Positions 7,216 through 14,698 of a DNA stretch of 15,602 bases are shown in pieces. Made by a program: the position numbers and the translations under genes. The stretch's first letter is position 1. Every line of letters begins with the position of its first letter. Origin of the DNA: JBFLVQ01 sp040758525 (lineage in GTDB: Bacteria; Acidobacteriota; Blastocatellia; Chloracidobacteriales; JADJPF01); assembly GCA_040758525.1 (NCBI GenBank), contig JBFLVQ010000146.1, positions 1 to 15,602 on the forward strand, in the 5' to 3' direction. A model generated the notes under the pieces. The model worked only from the letters and a program-made list of their open reading frames with translations, searched no databases and was not told the DNA's origin.

Positions 7216-9101
7216 TAATCAGAAGCGACCGGATCTGAGGTCACACCTTGATGCTCAATAAGGTCCTCCCGGTATTGCAGTTGATAGAGTCTATAGTAGA
7301 TACCACGCATAGTAAGCAGTTGTTGATGTGTGCCCATCTCGCGAATCTGCCCCTTGTGTAAGACAATAATCTTATCCGCACTCTGAATAGTGGAGAGACG
7401 ATGCGCAATAATCAACGATGTTCGGCCTGCTAATAACTTGGTCACAGCATCACGTATAAGTAACTCTGTCTCAGTATCAACCGATGAAGTTGCCTCATCA
7501 AGGACAAGGATTCTAGGATCAAAGGCAAGCACACGAGCAAAAGAGAGTAGTTGGCGTTGGCCTGTCGAGAGAGTGGCGCCTCGCTCAGTGAGTGGAGAAC
7601 GATAATCATCTGGCATGTTGAGAATGAAGTTCTCAGCATGTACTTGTCGCGCCGCACGCCGTAGTGCCTCATCACTGATCTCATTATTGCCTAGTCGTAT
7701 ATTGCTAGCCACATCGCCTGAGAAGAGAAAGACATCCTGCAATACTACACCAAAAGCACGACGCAGCTCCATCAGATCAAGCTCACGTATATCTACTCCA
7801 TCAAGTAGTATCTGTCCCTTCTGTATATCGTAGAAACGTAGTAGCAGATTGGTGATAGAGGTCTTGCCAGCACCAGTATGACCTACCAATGCAACCGACT
7901 CGCCGGAGGCAATACGGAAAGAAACATCTTTAAGTACCCAGTCCTCATCCTGGTAAGCGAACCAGACATTACGAAATTCTACTTCTCCACGAACGCGCGC
8001 AAGGCGACGTGGTTGTGCCGGCGAGGTGATAGTAACAGGCGTATCAAGCATCTTGAAGACACGCTCTGAGGAGGCCATAGCAGCCTGTAGGATATTGTAC
8101 TTCTCGCTGATATCTTGGATCGGCTCGTAGATACGCTGGGTTGACTGTATAAAGAAGATTAGCGCTCCCACAGTAAGCGTACCGGCCAGCACTTGTAGCC
8201 CGCCCGACCAAATAATAAGCGCCGTACCGAGCGCGCCTACCAAACCAATAGCAGGATAAAAGACAGCATAGTAGAAGATGGTTTTAATATTGGCAATGCG
8301 GTGCTGATCATTAATCTCTTGGAACTGTTCCATCTCGCGTCTTTCACGATTGAACAACTGTACTACTGCCATACCCGTGATATGCTCTTGTAGAAAAGCA
8401 TTGATGCGTGCCAAGCGCACCCTTACTTCACGAAAGCTAATGGTAGCATTCTTGCGAAACCAGGCCGTCACAATCGCCATTAGCGGTATGATTATGAGCA
8501 GTACAATAGCAAGCCGCCAGTTGACAATAAAGAGGAAGACGATAATACCAAGTAACACAAAGATGTCGCTGAAGAGTGTGGCAAATCCCGAAGTCATTAA
8601 TTCATTAAGTGAATCTACATCTGAAGTGAGTCGTGTAATTAGACGACCTACGGGGTTGCGATCATAGAACTGCAACGGCATCTTCTGCAGATGTGCAAAG
8701 ATTTCTCGGCGCAGATCATACATTATATGCTGCCCCATAGAATTTAACAGCACTGCCTGTAAATAGGAGAGGCCCAGTCCGGCAATAATCACCAATATAT
8801 AGAGCAAAGAAAAGTAGGCAAGCGCTTCTGCGATTGAAGGCTGCCAGCCCGATTGCACGATTAGACGATGGGTTATTCGTGATATCGCAGGTAGTTCCGC
8901 CTCTGGCATAGGCCGTAAATAGAGATCGACTGCCACCATTGTGATGTTAAGACCGATCAATTCAATGGTTGAGGTAATAACGATAAGTGGGATTGCTACA
9001 GCCAGGTATTTACGATAAGGATATACGTACGAAAATAGACGGCGCGCCAAACGACGATCATAAATTTTGCCTAGCGACTCTTCCTCATTATGATTCTGCA
9101 T
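7215..9101 (-). CDS. Heterodimeric ABC exporter half-transporter, BmrD/TM288-like (catalytic-site Glu subunit)
   Basis: A 628-residue exporter subunit with membrane domain (about 30-345) and nucleotide-binding domain (about 370-605). Walker A is GHTGAGKT (407-414), the Q-loop is in VVLQDVFLF, the signature is LSTGQ (511-515), Walker B is ILVLD (531-535) with catalytic Glu536, and the H-loop His is 567. The signature departs from LSGGQ, while the partner gene has LSGGQ but Asp in place of the catalytic Glu. In heterodimeric exporters the canonical site is built from this subunit's Walker A and Glu with the partner's LSGGQ; the other site is degenerate. An N-terminal extension (about 18 residues) also fits the YheH/BmrD type. 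The substrate is unknown; a drug or lipophilic compound is the family norm. AAGG lies nine bases before the ATG. Confidence 0.93.
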   Translation of the reverse strand: MQNHNEEESLGKIYDRRLARRLFSYVYPYRKYLAVAIPLIVITSTIELIGLNITMVAVDLYLRPMPEAELPAISRITHRLIVQSGWQPSIAEALAYFSLLYILVIIAGLGLSYLQAVLLNSMGQHIMYDLRREIFAHLQKMPLQFYDRNPVGRLITRLTSDVDSLNELMTSGFATLFSDIFVLLGIIVFLFIVNWRLAIVLLIIIPLMAIVTAWFRKNATISFREVRVRLARINAFLQEHITGMAVVQLFNRERREMEQFQEINDQHRIANIKTIFYYAVFYPAIGLVGALGTALIIWSGGLQVLAGTLTVGALIFFIQSTQRIYEPIQDISEKYNILQAAMASSERVFKMLDTPVTITSPAQPRRLARVRGEVEFRNVWFAYQDEDWVLKDVSFRIASGESVALVGHTGAGKTSITNLLLRFYDIQKGQILLDGVDIRELDLMELRRAFGVVLQDVFLFSGDVASNIRLGNNEISDEALRRAARQVHAENFILNMPDDYRSPLTERGATLSTGQRQLLSFARVLAFDPRILVLDEATSSVDTETELLIRDAVTKLLAGRTSLIIAHRLSTIQSADKIIVLHKGQIREMGTHQQLLTMRGIYYRLYQLQYREDLIEHQGVTSDPVASD

Positions 9102-9122
9102 GTACTTTTGCCTTAAAAATTA

Positions 9123-9193
9123 TTAACCACAAAAGGCACAGAGTTGTACAGAACGGCTTTGTAGGATTTCTCTGTCCTCTGTGGTTTGATTAA
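9123..9193. repeat. Imperfect inverted repeat between the ABC genes
   Basis: TTAACCACAAAAGGCACAGAG (9123-9143) is matched by the complement of 9170-9193, CTCTGTCCTCTGTGGTTTGATTAA, with small gaps. It fills almost the whole 98-base gap between the two ABC genes. From memory, AACCACAGAGG-type repeats recur in many unrelated bacterial genomes; the copy number in this genome cannot be seen here. Confidence 0.6.
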
Positions 9194-9199
9194 TTGATA

Positions 9200-10936
9200 T
9201 CAGCTTGCTGCCAACTCCTCCTCAAGCAACTGCTTCTCGTAAAGCTCTGCATAGACACCACCATGTTCAAGCAGTTGTTTGTGTGTACCACGCTCCACAA
9301 TCTCACCATGAGCAAGTACCAAAATTAGATCTGCTGTTTTCACTGTGGAGATGCGATGCGAGACAATGATACTGGTGCGTTCGCTCATAACATCGCGTAG
9401 ATGGGTTAATATACGCTCTTCTGTCTCGGTATCAACAGCCGAGAGGGCATCATCAAGGATCAAAATCTTTGGCTGGCGTATCAGTGCACGGGCAATGGCA
9501 CTACGTTGCTTCTGACCACCTGAGAGGGTGATACCACGTTCACCTATAACTGTATCGAAACCTTCTGGGAAGTCGCGTATATCATTGAGTAGACCTGCTT
9601 GCTGAGTTACTTCCTCAACCTCGGCAAGGCTAGCCTTTTCTACTCCAAAAGCAATATTACTCTTTATCGAGTTGCTGAATAGGAAGGTGTCTTGCGGCAC
9701 ATAACCAATGTTATGACGCAAGACATCTAATGGAATCTCATTAATAGGCCGACCATCAATCAATACCTGTCCTGGTGTGGCATCAAAAAGACGCGGGATC
9801 AGATTAATCAGCGTCGATTTCCCTGATCCAGTGTGACCCACAATAGCAATAGTCTGGCCTGGCTCAATCTTCACATTGATATTCTTTAGTACTGAATGAC
9901 CATTGTAAGCAAAGGTAAGATTGCGAAACTCTATTGCTCCTTCCAGATTCTCTACCGAGGACTTCTCAGCAACATCTTTGATGGTTGGTTCGGTGTTGAG
10001 AATTGCATTGATACGTCCCATACTTGCCATACCACGTTGGTATAGATTGATCACCCAGCCGAGCGCAATCATAGGCCAAATCAGCAAGACTAAGTAGAGA
10101 TTGAATTCAACAAACTGACCTACCGTAATAACTCCACGAGAGACAAGCAGGCCGCCATACCAGAGCACTAATCCTGGACCTATACCGATCAGAGCACGCA
10201 AAGTGGGCATAAACAGTCCAGTCAAACGGATCAATTTTAAATTGCGTTTAACATATTCACGGTTAAGATGATCGAATTCAGCTATCTCATGCTCTTCTTG
10301 CACATAAGCACGTACTACTCGCACACCAGCAAGATTCTCTTGTGCACGCGCAGTGATAGTCGAGAAATATTCTTGGATGCCTTCGAATCTATCATGTATA
10401 TGCTTAGAGAAGTAGCGTGTGGCAAGTGAGATGAATGGCAAGCTTAATAGTATTAGTAGCGTGAGCCGACCACTAATTGAGATCATTACAGGCAATGCAA
10501 TGATCGAGACAAAAATGGTATTAAGACCATACATCACGGCGGGGCCAATCAGCATACGCACGGCATTAAGATCATTAGTAGCACGCGCCATTAAATCGCC
10601 TGTGCGTGTCTGTTGGAAGAAGCTTAGTGGTAAACGCTGTAGATGCTCGTAATAGTCGTTGCGCAGATCGTTCTCGATATCACGTGACATAGTCACAATA
10701 ATCCAGCGCTGGCTGTAGAGGAATATTCCTCTCACAGCAGATACTGCCAGCACTAATAGACCATAAATAAGCAGCTTGTTATGGGTTACTTGTTTTAGTA
10801 GATCATCTACTGCGTATCCAACTATCTTAGGCGCAAGCAGGCTAGTAACGGCGGAGAAAATTACACATAGACTGCCAATGAGTAGCTTGCGCCAATAACG
10901 GCGATAGTAATAGAGCATTCGCTGACGGTTTGTCAT
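9200..10936 (-). CDS. Heterodimeric ABC exporter half-transporter, BmrC/TM287-like (degenerate-site subunit)
   Basis: A 578-residue subunit with a six-helix membrane domain (about 15-300) followed by a nucleotide-binding domain (about 335-565). Walker A is GHTGSGKS (367-374), Q-loop YVPQDTFLF (412-420), signature LSGGQ (471-475), Walker B ILILD (491-495), H-loop His527. The residue after Walker B is Asp496, not Glu, so its own ATP site should hydrolyse poorly. Its canonical LSGGQ would complete the active site of the partner. This D/E split and the gene order match BmrC-BmrD and TM287-TM288. It is the first gene of the minus-strand unit and diverges from the HxlR regulator. The ATG lacks a clear ribosome-binding site, and the start could differ by a few residues (Met7). 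Confidence 0.93.
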   Translation of the reverse strand: MTNRQRMLYYYRRYWRKLLIGSLCVIFSAVTSLLAPKIVGYAVDDLLKQVTHNKLLIYGLLVLAVSAVRGIFLYSQRWIIVTMSRDIENDLRNDYYEHLQRLPLSFFQQTRTGDLMARATNDLNAVRMLIGPAVMYGLNTIFVSIIALPVMISISGRLTLLILLSLPFISLATRYFSKHIHDRFEGIQEYFSTITARAQENLAGVRVVRAYVQEEHEIAEFDHLNREYVKRNLKLIRLTGLFMPTLRALIGIGPGLVLWYGGLLVSRGVITVGQFVEFNLYLVLLIWPMIALGWVINLYQRGMASMGRINAILNTEPTIKDVAEKSSVENLEGAIEFRNLTFAYNGHSVLKNINVKIEPGQTIAIVGHTGSGKSTLINLIPRLFDATPGQVLIDGRPINEIPLDVLRHNIGYVPQDTFLFSNSIKSNIAFGVEKASLAEVEEVTQQAGLLNDIRDFPEGFDTVIGERGITLSGGQKQRSAIARALIRQPKILILDDALSAVDTETEERILTHLRDVMSERTSIIVSHRISTVKTADLILVLAHGEIVERGTHKQLLEHGGVYAELYEKQLLEEELAAS

Positions 10937-11066
10937 AATTCAATCTAAAATACGAATTTACTCACTTTGAACGGTTTTGGCAATGTAGAAGTTCCTTCTC
11001 CTAACCATTACATCATTGCCTTAACTAAACTACTTTTTCTCTTCCTTGTCAGATAATTTTCAAAAC

Positions 11067-11097
11067 CTACATAACTTGTAGTTTGCAAGTGAAGTTA
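11067..11097. promoter_or_regulatory. Overlapping dyads, candidate HxlR operator
   Basis: Three nested inverted repeats overlap here: CTACA-N5-TGTAG (11067-11081), ACTTG-N7-CAAGT (11074-11090), and TAACTT-N14-AAGTTA (11072-11077 with 11092-11097). They sit between the divergent ABC and HxlR genes, 55 bases before the HxlR start. A possible plus-strand promoter (TTGTAG at 11077, 18-base spacer, TAATAT at 11101) would be covered by them, fitting autorepression. This is inferred from position and symmetry. Confidence 0.45.
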
Positions 11098-11151
11098 AAA
11101 TAATATATTTTCTTGTGCTTCGCAAGCTATTTTTGTAGACTTGTAATAGCA

Positions 11152-11580
11152 ATGAGATGTCATAAGGATGATCGACGATCTGGCTGCTCAATTAGTCTAG
11201 CCCTAGATATTCTCGGGGATAGGTGGACTCTGCTTATCATCCGCGACCTGATGTTTCATGCCAAGAGATATTACACTGAGTTTCTTGCTTCGGAAGAAAA
11301 GATCGCTACCAACATTCTTGCTGATCGCTTGAAGCGATTAGAGGATGAAGGGATAGTTTCTAAGCGAAGGGACCCTGATAATCAAAAGAAGTTTATCTAT
11401 CACCTGACAGAAAAAGGTATTGATCTACTGCCGATACTCTTAGAGATGGCTTTATGGGGTGCCAAATACGTAGACAATACTGAGTCGCCTAAGGAGCTTA
11501 TTAGCAGGCTAAAGAAGGATCGTGACGCTGTTATCAAAGAGATTATGGATTGCATCAGACAGGCACAAAGAGAAACTTAA
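11152..11580 (+). CDS. HxlR-family winged-helix transcriptional regulator
   Basis: From the ATG at 11152 the product has 142 residues. The HxlR winged-helix domain is unmistakable: RSGCSISLALDILGDRWTLL near the N-terminus, then IIRDLMF, RYYTEFLASEEKIATNILADRLKRLEDEGIV, and the wing RRDPDNQKKFIYHLTEKG. The cysteine in RSGC is the position that senses electrophiles or disulfide stress in HypR/YodB-type members, so thiol sensing is possible but unproven. The frame is open back to a TTG at 11113, but family members start close to the RxxCxI motif, so the ATG is preferred; neither start has a strong ribosome site. It diverges from the ABC exporter pair and probably controls it. The C-terminal helix (about residues 110-142) is charged and should form the dimer. 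Confidence 0.92.
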   Translation: MRCHKDDRRSGCSISLALDILGDRWTLLIIRDLMFHAKRYYTEFLASEEKIATNILADRLKRLEDEGIVSKRRDPDNQKKFIYHLTEKGIDLLPILLEMALWGAKYVDNTESPKELISRLKKDRDAVIKEIMDCIRQAQRET

Positions 11581-11706
11581 CAACAACTATTATATTCTTG
11601 CCAAGATTATTGATCGAATAGCCCCTTCCACACCCTATTGATCGTCTCCCAAGTAATCCTTTTCGTCATTTATAGCAAATTGGTAGCTATATATGAGTAT
11701 CAACAG

Positions 11707-12126
11707 CTATTCTTTGGCGTAGACAAGATGAGCGGGCGGTTGCCATTGATAAGTAGCTAGATCAATTAAGCCTTGTTTGTTGAATTGCACCCCTTCCTCT
11801 TCAAGAAGATGACGTTGTAAGTTTGGTGCATGATTAAGCAATTTCGTAGTTGAGATGCCACCGCGTGAATTGATCACACGATGCCAGGGGATTTTGCGGT
11901 TATTGTTGGGGATGGCATGCATTGCCCAACCAACCGCACGCGCCGATAGTCGCTCATCCATCAAACGGGAGATTTGACCATAAGTCATGACCTTGCCGGA
12001 GGGAATCTGCTCTACCCACCAATAAACTTTCTCAAAGACACGCTCAAATGCCATATTGGCATTTTCGGTCATTGCCGATCCCACCGGCATTTTCTTATCG
12101 CTATCACGTACCACAGCATTCCTCAC
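11707..12126 (-). CDS. Alkyltransferase-like protein (ATL), MGMT fold without acceptor Cys
   Basis: A 139-residue protein of the O6-alkylguanine-DNA alkyltransferase fold. Around residues 27-55 are FERVFEKVYWWVEQIPSGKV and TYGQIS (Tyr49 of the recognition helix); SARAVGWAMH (61-70) holds the arginine finger Arg63. The active-site motif PCHRV is PWHRV (80-84), with Trp81 replacing the alkyl-acceptor Cys, the definition of ATL proteins. ATLs bind O6-alkylguanine without repairing it and hand the lesion to nucleotide-excision repair (established for the family). The tail IDLATYQWQPP is also typical. The start is unsure: GTG at 12126 gives the full length, but conserved sequence begins near Met25 and a ribosome-like GGGAT precedes Met19. 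It lies 8 bases after the TonB-domain gene and is likely co-transcribed. Confidence 0.9.
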   Translation of the reverse strand: MRNAVVRDSDKKMPVGSAMTENANMAFERVFEKVYWWVEQIPSGKVMTYGQISRLMDERLSARAVGWAMHAIPNNNRKIPWHRVINSRGGISTTKLLNHAPNLQRHLLEEEGVQFNKQGLIDLATYQWQPPAHLVYAKE

Positions 12127-12134
12127 ATTGTTAG

Positions 12135-13073
12135 TTAAAGTTTAAAACGAAAAGTGAGCACACCTACTACTTTCACTGGTCTACGGTTGAGCACAGTTGG
12201 CTTGAACTTCCATTTCTGTGCTGCTGACAATGCCGCTACGTGCAGTAGGTGATGACCGCTGACTATACGTGTATTAATAACTTCGCCCTCTTCATTAATA
12301 GTGACCTCAACTTCTACATCGCCTTCTATGCCAGCATTACGCGCTATTGGTGGATAGTCAGGAGCCGCACGCTCGATCGCATCACCACGTATCACACCTT
12401 CACTGTGACGTACCGGTGCAGGCTCTTGTGCCTCACTCTCTGCAGTATCACTACTAGTCTCTTCGATCAGCTTGTCATCTTTTAAGAACGACTCCGGCGC
12501 CTTCTGGTAGATTAGGGCAATGACTGGCTGTGCACTTCTATAATAAGTGGTGGCAAAGAAGGTACTTCCAGCCGCTTTATAAGCTATATATTCGCCAGAT
12601 TGATAACCGAAATCGGACTCTTCACTAGCTCTGACAATGGGCAACTTCTTGATCTCACTACGTTGTCCATCAATATTAAGAAGAATAAACCCATCAGACT
12701 TTACTTGAGGATTACTGGCATTTGCGCTCTTTTCGGTTATTACAATAACATCGTCTTTGCCATCGCCAGAGAGATCCAACTGATAGGCAATACGTACCTT
12801 CATATCATTAGGAACAAAATTCTTAAGCAAAAAGTATTTCGACTTGGCCAGCTCTCTTACTTCGACACGCTCGGCGGCAGATGGCAAAGCCAGATGAAAT
12901 TCTTTGTCTATATTTGGAAACACTAGTGTCAATGCGCTACTCTCTTGCCATAATAATGCTGCTAATGTTGCCGAGGGTAATAGCGCAAAAGCAATAATCA
13001 GACAGATAAACTGCCCTATACGAAAATCCAGACTCCCAATACCAGTTGAGCAATGCTTGATCTTACGAAGCAT
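12135..13073 (-). CDS. TonB C-terminal domain protein, signal-anchored
   Basis: From the ATG at 13073 the product has 312 residues. A hydrophobic segment at about 21-42 (FICLIIAFALLPSATLAALL) is a signal peptide or membrane anchor. A periplasmic region follows with LDLSGDGKDDVIVITEK (about 99-115), an FG-GAP/VCBS-like calcium loop (DxSGDGxxD). A linker rich in Glu, Ser and Pro leads to a TonB C-terminal domain at about 235-312 (YPPIARNAGIEGDVEVEV, WKFKPTVLNRRPVKVVG). TonB-family proteins pass energy to outer-membrane receptors, but this single-domain style is common in Acidobacteriota and may be structural. No ExbB/ExbD is nearby. The frame also allows a TTG start four codons earlier, but GGTGG lies five bases before the ATG. 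The ATL gene follows at once. Confidence 0.88.
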   Translation of the reverse strand: MLRKIKHCSTGIGSLDFRIGQFICLIIAFALLPSATLAALLWQESSALTLVFPNIDKEFHLALPSAAERVEVRELAKSKYFLLKNFVPNDMKVRIAYQLDLSGDGKDDVIVITEKSANASNPQVKSDGFILLNIDGQRSEIKKLPIVRASEESDFGYQSGEYIAYKAAGSTFFATTYYRSAQPVIALIYQKAPESFLKDDKLIEETSSDTAESEAQEPAPVRHSEGVIRGDAIERAAPDYPPIARNAGIEGDVEVEVTINEEGEVINTRIVSGHHLLHVAALSAAQKWKFKPTVLNRRPVKVVGVLTFRFKL

Positions 13074-13121
13074 ATTAGCCACCAATTAACTTGAAAGTAT
13101 TAATACGGACAATGTAGCTCT

Positions 13122-13127
13122 ATTATA
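13122..13127 (-). promoter_or_regulatory. Possible -10 element for the TonB-ATL unit
   Basis: A perfect TATAAT on the minus strand (13127-13122), about 50 bases before the TonB ATG. No good -35 is present at 16-18 bases, so the promoter would rely on an activator or on the TG next to the -10. Confidence 0.35.
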
Positions 13128-13163
13128 CATTATGGTGGCAACCGATTATTACAGCCATGAAAA

Positions 13164-13189
13164 AAGAGGAGCGCAAACGCGCCCCTCTT
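13164..13189 (-). terminator. Rho-independent terminator of the M43 protease gene
   Basis: AAGAGG-A-GCGC (13164-13174) pairs with GCGC-C-CCTCTT (13179-13189) across a 4-base loop. The one irregular pair is G-U on the minus strand. The minus-strand transcript then reads a run of six T, so it stops the protease transcript. Confidence 0.9.
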
Positions 13190-13219
13190 AAAAGGACTTG
13201 AGGTTTGTATAGAAAATTT

Positions 13220-14185
13220 TTACTTGCCAAACCGGTAAGTAGTAAATTGTGCATCCATACGGGCATCTTGACCAGCACTAAAGCGATTCATACAGGCATC
13301 ATCAGTGTAATCCATAAAGTTGTTGATTGGATCTGCACCACTGCTTTGGCAAGTATCACGACCAGTTGGACAACCATAAGCAGGCGAGCGCTCGGCTGGA
13401 GTATCACTAACAAGATCACCTGAGCGGCTGCAACCACCCTGGAAGGTATGGTAGAGGCCCATCCAGTGACCAACTTCATGTGTGCCAGTGTCGCCTAGGT
13501 TGTAAGGAGCAGCACTACCACCTGGTAAAGACGAGAAGAGCACGGCAACACCATCTAAAACGGGACTGGAGTTATAGCTTGATGGGAAGGTCGCCCAGCC
13601 CAATAAGCCCCCTCCTGGATTGCAGGTGTAGATGTTCAGATCATCAGCAGTACCTTTGCGTAAGGCTGTTTTAGCGGCTCGCTCTGCAGTTGTACCAGGC
13701 TCCATTACATACCAGGTAGCGTTGGTTGTACGATCTACGCTTACCAGGTTAAAGGACCAGCCAGTGCTAGCATAAGCATTGTTAAGAACTGAAATCTGAC
13801 TATTGATCATTGTAAGCGGTACATCGCCATTGGCGATTCCTGTACCTCTATTAATCACATGGAAGTAGACGTTAATCGTACCACCAGTAACCATAGGCTT
13901 AATACGACCAGCATTATAAGCCGCTAGGTCCTTCTGGAATCTGGCTTCATCTTCCTGTACACGACCTTCATCACGGTGGGAACCGCAACGACGACCACTC
14001 TCTATAAAAGCACGCTGGCTAGTATAGGTCTGGTTCTGGAAGGTAAATTGTAGTTCATCATTATCTTGGACACCTAAATCACTCTCATTAAATGGCTCTT
14101 GTGGCATGGCCTTGGTGTAGCTAACCACAGCAGCAAAAGCAAAGAAAACAATCGTTAATATAGTTGTGATGCGTAATCTGTTCAT
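13220..14185 (-). CDS. Secreted M43 (cytophagalysin/pappalysin-type) zinc metalloprotease
   Basis: From the ATG at 14185 the product has 321 residues. An N-terminal signal peptide (about 1-26, TTILTIVFFAFAAVVSYTKA) is followed by a likely propeptide (about 27-98) and the catalytic domain. The zinc site is HEVGHWMGLYH (236-246; ligands His236, His240, His246, catalytic Glu237). The Met-turn is NNFMDYTDDACMN (288-300; Met291). Both are the M43 hallmarks, as are DLNIYTCNPGGGLLGWATFP (182-201) and the cysteine pairs near 252-300. It should cut proteins outside the cytoplasm. The frame is open 57 codons further upstream to a GTG, but that stretch is not signal-like, and AGGA lies five bases before the chosen ATG. 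A strong terminator follows the gene, which appears to be a single-gene unit. Confidence 0.93.
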   Translation of the reverse strand: MNRLRITTILTIVFFAFAAVVSYTKAMPQEPFNESDLGVQDNDELQFTFQNQTYTSQRAFIESGRRCGSHRDEGRVQEDEARFQKDLAAYNAGRIKPMVTGGTINVYFHVINRGTGIANGDVPLTMINSQISVLNNAYASTGWSFNLVSVDRTTNATWYVMEPGTTAERAAKTALRKGTADDLNIYTCNPGGGLLGWATFPSSYNSSPVLDGVAVLFSSLPGGSAAPYNLGDTGTHEVGHWMGLYHTFQGGCSRSGDLVSDTPAERSPAYGCPTGRDTCQSSGADPINNFMDYTDDACMNRFSAGQDARMDAQFTTYRFGK

Positions 14186-14466
14186 CCTAATCCTACGTCC
14201 TTTCCAAAAATATTTTGTCTGGTATGTCCATTTATTGTGCAACCAATATGCCAGAACCATTGTGAAAACCTTCTTTATCTTCTCGCCATTATCCTGAGCC
14301 TTTCCCGCAAACTTCTCTGAGACCTTTGAGAGATTCTTGTAACAATGGATTAACACCTTCTACAACACAAAGATAATAAGGCTAGACAACACTTCCGCGA
14401 GCCGCTCCAATGATTATTCTCACTATCAACATAAAGAGCTTTGCAATGAGAAATATTTTTTTAGCC

Positions 14467-14495
14467 TAGATAATTCTTCTAGTAAAAATTATCTA
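14467..14495 (-). repeat. 9-bp inverted repeat at the start of the protease leader
   Basis: TAGATAATT (14467-14475) and AATTATCTA (14487-14495) form a perfect stem with an 11-base loop. It lies just downstream of the putative protease promoter and could be a 5' RNA hairpin or an operator. Confidence 0.5.
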
Positions 14496-14499
14496 TCTC

Positions 14500-14508
14500 T
14501 GTATAGCA
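14500..14508 (-). promoter_or_regulatory. Possible extended -10 promoter for the M43 protease
   Basis: TGCTATACA on the minus strand (14508-14500) is an extended -10. It would give a leader of about 300 bases before the protease ATG, with no gene in it. Other AT-rich elements in the region could serve instead. Confidence 0.35.
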
Positions 14509-14586
14509 GGTATTCATAGATTTCTTTGCAAATAGTGATTCTGTTTATTTTTCAACAACTTAATAGCTATCAATAAACTATTTCCA

Positions 14587-14605
14587 CTATCAAGTAACTT
14601 GATAG
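14587..14605. repeat. 19-base palindrome
   Basis: CTATCAAG-TAA-CTTGATAG, a perfect 8-bp inverted repeat with a 3-base centre. It directly abuts the arm of the longer inverted repeat at 14606. It could be a hairpin or a dimeric regulator site. Confidence 0.6.
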
Positions 14606-14680
14606 ATGCCCTTTGCGCTGTATATCAACTATCCACAGTAATTAGGATGACAATGTAATAGCAAAAATCGCAAAGGGCAT
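14606..14680. repeat. 12-bp perfect inverted repeat with 51-base spacer
   Basis: ATGCCCTTTGCG (14606-14617) and CGCAAAGGGCAT (14669-14680) are perfect complements flanking 51 bases. They lie 18 bases after the SAM hydrolase stop. The spacer is too long for a typical terminator loop and no U-tract follows. The unit resembles a small non-autonomous element or a paired regulator site; no flanking duplication was evident. Confidence 0.55.
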
Positions 14681-14698
14681 TTGAGAGAAGCTTAATTG

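Noticed and set aside
11113..11151. N-terminal extension of the HxlR regulator from a TTG
   Set aside because: No ribosome-binding site, and the added residues do not match the family; the ATG at 11152 fits better.
11707..12126. Active O6-methylguanine-DNA methyltransferase
   Set aside because: The acceptor cysteine is replaced by tryptophan (PWHRV), so alkyl transfer is not expected.
13220..14356. Longer 378-residue form of the M43 protease starting at a GTG
   Set aside because: The extra 57 residues are not signal-like and would bury the clear signal peptide; the ATG at 14185 has a good ribosome-binding site.
14446..14618. Three CTTTGC repeats (near 14449, 14523, 14611) as iterons or a CRISPR-like array
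   Set aside because: Only the 6-base core is shared, spacing is irregular, and flanks do not match.
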